From assembly GCA_963576735.1 (NCBI GenBank), contig OY755179.1:434001-498000 (forward strand): a stretch of DNA of 64,000 nucleotides. The letters are read 5' to 3'. The stretch comes from Bedellia somnulentella. Lineage: Eukaryota; Arthropoda; Insecta; Lepidoptera; Bedelliidae. A program made the translations under genes and the position numbers. The notes under the pieces were generated by a model that did not search any database, was not told the origin of the DNA, and was given only the letters and a program-made list of their open reading frames with translations. This document shows positions 37,301 to 49,300 of the stretch, one piece after another; position 1 is the first letter of the stretch, and each line of letters opens with the position of its first letter.

Positions 37301-40300
37301 CCATCAATCTTTTCATACATGCTCTTTTATTCTTCATACTTCGGACGCCTGCCTTTTTGAGCACACTTTCAATTTGGTCCAAGTGTGTCTTTCGAGGCCG
37401 TCCTCTACTAACATTACCTTTTTTATAGTTTTACTGAATCCTATGATAGAGACAAAGACTCATTCTTGAGTTGGGATATTGTTTTTATGTATTTTACTTA
37501 CTTTTATGACTTAGAAATTCGCAGTTAATGATACATAACTCTGAAGGGATGGCCGAGGTACTAATACGTGTGAACATGAGGGGACAAAAGTCAGACAAGT
37601 AAATAGCGATGTAAAACTATAGGTAGAACATTTTTATACTACGTATTGTGCTACGACTGTTGACTTTTTACGTCATTTTCCATTCTATTATAATTTATTT
37701 AAATAATATAATTTAATATTAAGTGCATCCGTGGTGGGAAAGTGTAATCCCGAAGACACATACACAAAAAGACACTTAGTGTAATTTATTGCAGGCTGTC
37801 TTCTACCTTTTTTCAATAACACTAAAGTAAAAGTTTTTTATTCATAATGTATGCACGGAACATACATTATGGACGTGAAAAGAGGATTCACGTTTGAATG
37901 ATATATCAAAACCGCAAATTCACCAAATGCACTCTGACGAATTCGCTGTTTGTAAATTATTTTTGATTCCCTTCGTCTGATATTCTGCTTATTTTAAAAA
38001 AGCAACTGAAGTTTGAAAAATTATATTGTTTATGAATGATTACTTAAAATTTGCATTCGCGTTATCTGCCAATAAATTCCGATATTGGCGGCATAGCGTG
38101 GGATCATTGACCCCAACGCTTTCATTTCGATCTGTCTGGAGCACAAAACACACATACATACATAGGAAATATTGCCGTGTAGTGCCGGTTTAGAATATCG
38201 CTACCCCTTTCTACCCACGGGTGTCGTAAGAGGCGACTAAGGGTATTGGGGATTTTTATTGGATTTTTGGGCGATGCGGTTGGAGACCCATCATCAAAAA
38301 CCTTTATTTTTACCATCTTTTCCCCACTCAACTTCCAAAAGTGGCTGAGGAATTTATAATTCCTTAGCCCTGGCTACCCCTTCTAGGGAGATATAGCCGT
38401 GAGTATATGTATGTATGTATGAAATATTAGGATTACAAATCCATTAGAGGATAGCATGTTACATGTGTGGGAGTAGTAGGATGAAGGCTCACGTTCAGCA
38501 CAAATAAGTCTAAACTGAGCAAGGGATTTATCCTTAATAGTGTTATTAAGCTTTAATCCACCTTGTAGGCCATGTGAGGGGTGGCCGAATTCCCGATTAC
38601 TATCGTGATACCTATGAGAGTACCTACCTGCCTGGTTTCAGATCTAATTCTTTGCGTATATCTCTGATAGTGATATATTAAGGAAGGGTTTAGCAAAAAC
38701 TATTAGTTAGGTCGTTAAAGTTTTTTTAAATCAAATATAATAAAACTGCTGTGTTGTTATCAATTTAAAAGAAAATATACAAATATGACCATAAATCTCA
38801 AAAAGGTATAGGTTCAGAATTAAAAATCCCTCGGCACTTGAAATTTGGGAGCGGAAAAGTTCCCATCACTAACCATAACTTCCATTAATCACTGACCCAC
38901 AAATGTCACCTGGATATTCACGGAGATAAAGGTTATTTGCTACCTTCCGAAGCAACGGTTGTGTCAGGAATTTTAAACTATTGACGTTCAAAAATGTCAG
39001 TAATTAACAAAATTATAAAAAATGATTTTTATGACTTTTATTTTACTATTATATTTCCTACAGCGTGGTACGCCTATTCGCGGCTGCCAAAGAAGACAAA
39101 CGTCGCGTCGAGAAGGCGCTGAGCGAGGCCGGCCTGCCCAGCGGCAAGGGCGACTCCATCCCGCTGTCCAAGTTCGCCTTCGAGGACTTCTTTACCTTCT
39201 ACAAGTGTCTGACGCAGAGGACCGAGGTGTACGACGTTTTTGAGCGCCTGTAAGTATAGTTGAGAAGTGTGTACTGTATTTGTAAATGAACTCCTCGGTA
39301 AATATCTCCTCCTCCTCTTCAAGTACATAATGTATATGAATGAAATTTGGCAGAATGCTAGATAATGACCCAAATTATAACATAAGATATCATTTATCCC
39401 GTTAAAAATTGACCAATAAAATATTCACGCGAACCAAGAGTACCGGAAAAAAACGCCTTAAGCTTTGTCATAAGCAAATTTGACAGTACGAAGTCTGTCG
39501 GGTCAGCTAGTAATATATAAAAGAAAGTGGTGTTAGTTACACTATTTATAACTCGAGAACGGATGAACCAATCGGGCTTAAATTTTATGAAGAGGTAGCT
39601 TAGAGCCAGAAAAAGTACAAAGGACATATATTATCACGCTAAATATCGTAGGGGGTAAGCAGTAAAAAATATCCAACACCATTAGTGCGAAGCCGGGGCG
39701 GACCACTAGTTTATTATAAATTATATTTGCAGGCGTTGTACAAAATGATGATACAAGTTAAGTAGGGGCAAGAAGAAAAACTTTTAAACCAATGTTGGAT
39801 ATTCTACATTCTAATAAGCAAATCACTGGGTAGAAGTCAGGTTTCTGGATCTAGAGGTTGTAGGTTCGATCCCTCTCGAGGATAATATTTATGATGGTGT
39901 TTGTTTTCTTTGTCTTGTGTTTTTGCGCAATGATGGTGGGATATATATAATTATATTTATCGTCAATTACTTTTATATATATTTGGGATAACTTGATCGG
40001 AGTATATTGCCCGCTTTTGTACACGTACATACACATGACAACACAAAACTGATATCTATAATGAATTGATCCGTGTGTTTACGATAACACTTAGAATACG
40101 GTAATAAAAGTACAGAATAATTACATTAAATAAAAGTACAGAATAATGAATTGTCACGTAACAGCGTACATGTATAATTTAAAATCATTTGAAGGTTGCG
40201 AAACTAGTGGCATACGTACGATGCGACGCAAGAAACTTCATCCTTTATAAGAAATAAAAATAATAATATTGCCGATGCCTACATACCTATCCTCAAGTCC

Positions 40301-43300
40301 TTAATTCCCATTGGGGTAAAAGTTCTAAATGTCTTTATTAAAAATGGCCTAAGGTAGACCTTATGAAATCAGCTATCTGCCAGTTAAAGAATCGTCAATA
40401 TTGATCTTGTTATCTCAGAGATTAGACAGAAAAAAAAACGGTGAACATAAAATAAAGTTTAAACAGATGCCCGAATCGTATTGTTAATATTAGTTAATGT
40501 AACGTATTTAGTTTATTATAATAAAGTGATTTATATAGGATATAAAAGGGTAGGTAACAAAGCAAAGCCAATTGGGGACTGAGAAACTAGCCAAGTCTCG
40601 AAGGAGCTGCTTGTTTATCTCTAAAAAGTAATGAAATCAAGACGAACTCGTGCTCTGTGTAAGATAATATAAATAATTTTCAACGGCTAGTTTAAATTGT
40701 TAATCGTAATCCGTCCAAAAGTGGTTTAGGCTAATTCTGAAGTTTCTCTAGGGCAGAAAACGGCAAAGTCTCAGTCTCCCGCTTCGCTCTCTCCTGAACG
40801 AGGAGCAGCGCGACCCGCGTCTCATCGATATCCTGCACCCGTACGCGCGCGAGCCTACTATTAAGGGCCTCCCTCGAAAATTTCACTGATTTTGGTAGTT
40901 TTCAAACTCAATGAAACCTGCTCAATGAAACAAACACACTCTAAATAAAATTTATGTTCAAGTTCAATATCTTTTCTTTAATAATGACGGTTCTCATTCG
41001 TTTTCAATAATAATCGACTAAGAAAAAAAATAATTTGTGGGGGGGCTTTTTTATCGTAAATTCTGATATTGCTGTCAGAATACTGCATATATGTTATCGA
41101 TTACGTAATATTTGCGTAGACAACTGAGTAGTCTATCATCTGTATGAATAATTTTTAGTCTTTTCATCCTAATTATGGAGTTATAAAGCAAAAACCCTAA
41201 ATTTCAATGTCAATCTGGAGCGGGTCCCTGTGCGGAGAAAGGGGCGGCAGATGGCTGTTAGCCTTCATGCGCAGAGCTTGTGTCGAATTTTTCTGTAATA
41301 GAGCTGCTTGCCGCTTCCCGCGCTTTTTAGATAATTTATTTTGGTTGTGCGCAACATAGTCGCTTGTTTTGCTTTACATTATAAGTTTGATAACAATCGT
41401 AATATTATCGTTAAGTTCACCCTGTTTAGATAGTACGAAATGGTCCAACGCATTAGGGGCCATGCGCTGTTGATGTGGGCGTGAGTTCAAATCTTCTATC
41501 CGGGACATGCTTTTTGTTTATTTCTTTCCTCGTAAAATTATTTTGTTTCGGTTATGATGATAAATGCATGATTAAAAATACTGCGCATAATTCTGTTTTG
41601 TGAATACGCTCGTTTTATCCTAATGTTCTGTAAATCCAGCTGAAACAATTATTATCTTTTTGCTTTAAATTTATGTGATGTTTTTACATATCTTTTTAGT
41701 AAGATTAACAATATTGTTTACCTTATAATAACGTCGGAAAATTAAATAAAGGAAACAAACATGTGCAGAAAATCGTAAATTTCCAATTAAACAAAAAAAT
41801 TTTGAACAACATACATACTCACGGCTATAAATCCCTAAAAGGGAAAAAATATTAAAAAAAGGTTCGCTAAACAGAGGGCTCAGATAATGAATGCAAAATT
41901 GTAAGTACAAATTTTTCTACCAATAAAACACTTTAGGCATATTTTATATATTGCACGGAACATAGTCGAAAAGTTTTGCCATATATTATATTGTTCGTTC
42001 GCAATCCTAATATAATCGTCAATTTCGACTCTTAGCTCTAAGATCGAAGTGGTGTAACGCGTTAAACGTTTCACGCTCAGTGATGAAGGTACAGATTTCG
42101 ATCCTCAACCTTGCGACAGTATTTTAGTTTGTTTTTTATTCGTAAAATAAGTATTCTTTTATTTTCTCCTTCGGATCACGATGAATGCATTATTAAAAAT
42201 ACCTGCTGCTATTTATTCTGTTTTGTAAATATGCTTGTTACGTTTTACCCTATAGCTATGTTCCGTGAATAATCTTACCTTCTAACTTTTCTTTCAAATC
42301 TGGGTGTTTTTTTTTATTTATATGATGTGTATTACACTTCTCCACTTTAGTCATATTTCTACTTTTTAAGAAAAAATATATAATTATCTTAATATATGTA
42401 TTCGAACCGTTCTTCGATCAATTATTTTGATCCATTGTATTTCATTCATGTGCTATTAATTCTGATTTAGGCTCCAAAAACGTATTGCTTTACAAGGGGA
42501 TGAGAAATATGCAATAAATCAGGAACCTCAATCATCTCGCCAAGTTCAATTAACAGAGTAAGTAAAATAGACCAGGAGCTGATATTTATAAATTTTTAGT
42601 CTTTCATTGAACTTTGTATTTTGTAATAAATTGTGAAAAAGTTATCATACCCAATTGAGCCTATACTTATATATTATGAATTAATTTCAGTTCAACTGAG
42701 ATGATGGAAGAAAGTGTATTTTCGTCCCACAATACCGACAGGGAGAAATCATTGGAGAACACGGCTACTGTATCTAATGCACCTGAACTAGGCTCATCAA
42801 CTGTGATAATAGTGCTCTTAAACGCACCTTTACTTTTGTATTTAAAAAAAACGTAAAAGTATATTAATTTAAAGATTAACAGCACCATCACCATGCCATG
42901 CTTTTTCAACACAGTAAAACGAACGATGCATGTGCTCGAATATATTAAAGATTAGCACTGATATTAACAGACTGTTAATTTAACAATAAATAACCCTTTT
43001 AAGTCCGGTATATTCCGAACTTCTGTCTCTTTTATTATTTAAGTTATTTAGTCGCGGTGGATAAGTTATTTAATATAGCTATCTTGCACAATTTGGCGTA
43101 AAAACTATTTTATATGAGTTGAAGTATATTTTCAGCCGTAAAATTTCGGGAAATGTGAATTTAGATAATCAAGAAAACTTTTGAACAAACCTCTAATTAA
43201 TTAAATGAACAAGTACAAAAGACGCACATTTATAGCCTCCTTCAAACAAGAAACTACAAACAGGTATTCATGAATCTGTGCCTACAAATACCTAGTTATA

Positions 43301-46300
43301 ACTTAGTTTTTAATATTGAAAAGAACCTTAAGAATTGCCTTTTGCTTTCTGCACCATCTCAATAAAATGATAATTTTTATGAAAATTATTTGGGTTTTAT
43401 AATTTACTTATGTTGAATCAGTAGTAAGTAAGTATTCATGAAAAAAATGCCTACTCCTGTTCTATAATTTGAGTCGATTTTTTGTTCAAGTGTGGATTTT
43501 TGACGTCGTGATATTATTATTATATAATTACACGTTACTTCATTTCTACTGCCATCCACGTACACTTTGTTGTGTCGGTTAAGAATAACATAAACCCCTT
43601 TTACTATGTCACGTGAAACGTATCATCACGACACCAACATTCTTCTCGACATGTTCCCCTGCTATATTCCAAAGGTATCAAGAAATAAGTTTTGTGGAAA
43701 TAAAGTTATTGTACTGTTGAAGTATTTGTTTTATTTTTATAACAATATTCACTTAGCGAAACATAATTAACACATATATCAATACGCCGCGCCGATCGTA
43801 AAACGTAGTACGAGACTGTTTTGGTAGATGGCGCTATATCTACATCTATATCGCTATAATCTATAGTTATCATAGTTGCTAATAGATGGCTTGTTTTACG
43901 AGTTCTATTAAAGGTGAGGAAACGGCAGGGGGAAGCCCAAATGCCGTTTCAAGGTTCTCACTTTTTCGTGGGACGCCCTTAATTTAACAGACTAACTAAA
44001 TGTAGCCTAAGTCACACACTTATGTAAGCTATCTCTTAATATTTGTATAGATATTTTAGAGATATGTCGCAAAAAAAACTGTCTGCGATTCACGAAGACA
44101 CTTTTGCTTAAAGGTGTCCTAAAGAGGTGACTTAAGATTTTGGACTCTTTTAAGTAATTCGTAGGCGTAGAGCGTTTTAAGCTCTAACTTCTTTGCCAGC
44201 GCGGAAAACGGTAAAGTCTCCGCTTCCCGCTTCGCTCTCTTCCTCAATGAGGAGCAGCGTGACCCGCGTCTCAACGAGATCCTGCACCCGTACGCGGACG
44301 AGGCGCGCGCGGCCGACCTGCTGCGCAGACACGAATCGTCTATTTATAAGACAGACTAACTTAATGTAGCATAGGTTGTCAGTGAAAATGGCGTCGCTAT
44401 TAGTCTAGCTACGTAAATATGAGTTACAACAAAAAACAGTCTATGCGTTAACAAACAGATACGTCGGCTTACTGGTTTCTTAAGAAGCGACTTAAGATTT
44501 TGAAGCTTTTAAAGTTATTTTCTGCGTAATACTTATAAAAGCGTATGAGGCTAGTTTTTAAGCTCTAGGTACTTTTCCAGCGCGGAAAACGGCAAAGTGT
44601 CCGCCTCGCGCTTCGCTCTCTTCCTCAACGAGGAGCAGCGTGACCCGCGTCTCAACGAGATCCTGCACCCGTACGCGGACGAGGCGCGCGCGGCCGACCT
44701 GCTGCGCGCGCACGAGCCGTCGCAGTACCGCGCTGCTAGAGGACAGCTCAGCCAGGACGGGCTGCTGAGGTTTCTGATGTCGGCGGATAATCCGGCTGTG
44801 GCGCCGCAGTTGCTTGGTAAGAAGTCTTTTTATTAGACTGTTTTTAATGTAACGTTTTGTAAATTGAATACTTGGAATACGAATCCAAAACGAGGAGAGC
44901 TGTAGAATTTTTGCGGAGGTGTTATGTCCAGTAGTGAACGTCTATTAGCTGATGATGAACGTATTATAGATTGTACATATTGGGTGCATGCACAAAAATG
45001 AGTCACGTTTGGTATATCGTTGGATTTTCAAAGAATTTTATATATTAGTTTAACGAAGCCAGTTACGTTTAGTATATGGTTTTACTTCAGCGCTATGTAC
45101 GATCTAAAGCTAAATTACGGTTAATGTTGTAACCTGTTCAACAACATACATCACGAACGTTTCCATTCCAGACCTGCCGGACCTGTCGCACCCGCTGTCG
45201 CACTACTTCATCAACTCGTCGCACAACACGTACCTGACCGGGCACCAGATCACGGGCCGCTCGTCCGTCGAGATCTACCGGCAGGCGCTGCTCGCGGGCT
45301 GTCGGTATGTCACACTTGTACACATATTTTCTTCACAGCGTATATACATTAGTCCCAAAACTCAACGTATTCCTAGAGAGGTACCACCTGGCTGAACTTC
45401 TGGATCAAGGTTTTCATTGAATTTTGTGATATGCTGTATGTGGCCACCAAGAGTCTACCACACTGGCCTAGTGCGGTTTTGGCTGGATGGATTAATATAT
45501 TTTTTATATACAATTTTAAGGAATTTTTGGGCGATGCAGTTGGAGACCCATCACCAACATCTAAAGGTTCATTTCACCATCTTTTCCCCACGCAACTTCC
45601 AAAAGTGTCTGAGGAATTACTAATTCCCAAGCTTTGGCTAACCCTCCAAGGGCTTTATAGCCGTGAATATATGTATGTATATTTATATAGAATTATTTAA
45701 AGGTAGACATGAAAAAGATCAAGAAAATGAAAATGTGCTCAAAAAGGCAGGTGTCCGCAGTATGAAGAATAAAAGAGCATGTATGAAAAGATTGATGGAT
45801 GTAAACGAAGCCAGAGAGGTTTGCCAGGATCGTACAAGGTGGCGATCGATAGTCTCTGCCTACCACAATGGGAACTAACGGCGTGAGAATATGTATGTAT
45901 GTATATGTACATGAATAACCATAAATATATATGACCTAAAATTAAGACTCCTGAAAGTAATTGTTCCCTATAAAATAAAATGTAAATTTAAAAACAATTA
46001 TAACGATTTATTCCAATATTGTAAAATTATTAATGTATACGATAAAGTTAAGATTGAAATTGTATCGGAGTATCATAGCCAAATCCAATCGGTCACTAAA
46101 GTAACAAGAACTAATAACCTTAGACCACTGAATTATCTGCCACTGTATGTATGTCCGACTAGTAGTAATGAATACGGGAGGAGGGTGTGGACTCACATAT
46201 TGCCTCATATACTTAACCAATTGCCTAAGCAACTAAGTCTTGGCCTTATTAATTAAAAAAAAAATAATATGAAAAGTGTATTAAAAAATACTTACGTTAC

Positions 46301-49300
46301 GTTACGTTACGTTATTGCTTAAAATAGCATTACCCCATTTCTTCCGGTGGGTGTACGTAAGGGGCGACTATAGGTATTGGGGCTTTTAAGGGATTTTTGG
46401 GCTATGCGGTTGGAGACCCATCACCAACGACCTTTATTTCACCATCTTTTCCCCACACAACTTCCAAAATAACATAACATAAACATAAACGTTCACGCCG
46501 AATATCCCCCAGGGGGTTGGCAGAGGTACTAATACTTCTGAACATCACGTGACTTTGTCACCTGGTGTAAAGAGTACTCACGTTTTGCATGGACAGTGTA
46601 CTCACGTGATAGGGTGCAGGCCTATCGCCGTTTTGTACGAATACACTGTCACATGACTAAGTACAACTCAGCTATGTGGGTTTCCTCACGATGCTTTCTC
46701 TCACCGTTAACAACCATGATGAATTAACCACACTTATGTCTTTAGAAAAGACCAATTGGTGTAGGCCCGACCCGGGATTTGAACACTAGTCGCTTGCACG
46801 TCAACCAGTGTTCTACCCATTGAGCTATCACGTAACTTCCAAAAGTGGCTCAGAAATTTCTAATTCCCTAGCTCTGGCTAACCCTTCAAAGGAACGAGTA
46901 TATGCATGTATGTAAATGTTTATTTATAACTTCAGTATGTTAAAATTCCACCGATTTTGCTATAAAGACTACACTATCAATACATAGTATAAAACAAAGT
47001 CGCTTTCGCTGTATGTCCGTATGTATGCTTAGATCTTTAAAACTACGCAACGGATTTTGATGCGGTTTTTTTTAATAGATAAGGTGATTCTTAAGGAAGG
47101 TTTGTATGTATAATAAATGCATAATATAGTAGAGAAACACTGATAAATTTAAAGGTTTCTAATGTGATGTCGTAAATAAGCACGTTTTTTTGCGCTTATA
47201 TTGCAAACGCTGGCTGAACCCTACGAGATAGACCAAAATAATGTACTACATTATTGTTCACCTTAAAAAGTTCAACAAAAAAATCCGCAATGGTATATGT
47301 ATATCTCTTAGGGATAACCAAGCATAACCATTTTTATTCTTTACTAAAAAATGGTGATTTACGAAGTGATTTTAAACAATACAGCATTAATCCTTATCCA
47401 ATTAAGTACCTTAAATAAATTGTGCATTTATTATAGATCAATATGCTTTTTACAGCATGTAATTTAAGTGAATATTACCGAAGATATTACAAATTTAAAA
47501 TGCGGGGTCGTAGTTGTTTGCGCCGGGCGGCGCGTGCCTATAAATAGCGCGTCGATGGCCGCGCTTCGCCATATAGCACTTTATGATTTGCAGCGATCGC
47601 ACGCGTTTATCGGAGCTCTCTAGCGAGGAAAATATCAAGAATTAATTAAAAAAAATTGTAAATTAATTAATTAATAAACGCCTACAATTTCCGGTAAAGA
47701 TATCTTTTGCAATGACCATTAATAAATCGCAGGGTCAAACTTTTAACGTTGCAGGATTAGACCTGAGTGTTGAGTGTTTTTTACATGGCCAATTATATGT
47801 CGCGCTGTCAAGAGTAACGTCTAAGCAAAACATGTTTGTATGGGCTAATGACAAAAAAGCTGTGAACGTTGTGTATAAGGACATTCTGTAGTAGGTATAT
47901 TTTGCATTGCACCCGTGCGAAGCCGGGGCGGGTCGCTAGTCTAAAATAAGGGAAAAAAGTAGATTGTATGCAACGCCTAACACCTTCCTGAACTGCCAGT
48001 ACCCTTCGTTGTTAGTAAGACACCTGCATCCAATAAATAGGTAGGAAAAGTTGAATCAGTAATTACATCCGTAATCTATTTGGTCGTATTGCTCATTAAA
48101 AGGTGTGTAGAAGACACAGATGATCGCAATAAATAACAAACTCGAAAATTCCCAAACCCAAATCTATAACGATATTAATTATATTTTAATTACAATCGAG
48201 TCCATTACTTTAAATAGCGTTTTTGATACAAATATAAAGCTATGTTCAAACGACCCTCATTAGAAACTCGTTAAGTTTCGCTTAATGAGATGTTGTCAAT
48301 ATTTAGTAAACAGTTCGTAGCGTGAGGAATTTTTAATATCGCGAATTAATGAGCCCTCAATATCTTGATTAAAATGTTATGAAACACGGATCAGGTGGTC
48401 ACGTTTCCTTTATCTGCTCTGTCGTTAAGTAAACGTGACAAAGGAGAACATACTTCATTTGGAAATACCTAAATAAAAAATACAAACTTGGTAGATGTTA
48501 GGAGCAATGTCTGATTCAGATAAACATGAGTTCAAATTTTATTTTAAGGGAATACTTAGCGAAGAAACGCAGAGCTCAGTTTTGTTTAGTATTGGTTTAG
48601 AGTATCTTTGCAAAGCAGCAATAGGCCTGCCTCCTATTACGATAATTGACTGTTTCTCTACAGAATGACAGTGAAAGTGCCTTCTATTAAACACTAATAT
48701 TAATTAGACAGCCTTTGCTGTAGTGATTTCTTGATTAATTTTGGTGAAAATGTCGATACCCGTACTGTCATTAACTGGATTCCAAATTTAATGATGACAA
48801 CGGAAATAAATTTCAATAGAAACAGCGATAGATGTAATAAAGGGTAAGCAGCAATCAAATAATTCAATGCAGTTAAAAGGATGCCAGGGCTAGGCGGACT
48901 TATATTATAGCTAGCTTATATTAAAGTTGTTTATATTGTTGGATTAAAATGAAACACTATATCTTACCTCGGGTGCCGTGAGAGATTTGGGACTCAACTT
49001 TCCAAAAGTGGCTGAGGATTTTTTTATTCCTTAGTCAAAAAAAAAAGTCAAGGAGTTTATTTTTCAAAATTAAGTTAATTACTATCATTTTTTGAACGTC
49101 AAAAATTTAAATTTTTCTTTTATCCGTTGCTTTATCCGTTGCTTCTAGGGATTTATAGCCGTGAGTATATGTATGTATGTAAAATATAGTTGCGCCATGA
49201 GGCCGGACATCTTAACCATCCTTAATTATGTGGATATTACACAACATAGTACAAAGTTACCAGCATCAAGTTAAACTTTAGTATGATAAGCTAATGTAAG

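Larger units (their letters stand above)
39250..44580 (+). other. PLC beta intron 4, with Helitrons and exon-5 duplicates
   Basis: Two Helitron ends in tandem (39507-39510 and 39706-39709), a tRNA-like SINE head at about 39825-39885, two partial copies of exon 5 (40749-40850 and 44197-44350), and a diverged pair of about 230-bp SINE-like repeats (about 41395-41630 and 42000-42265). The rest is AT-rich. Confidence 0.65.
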
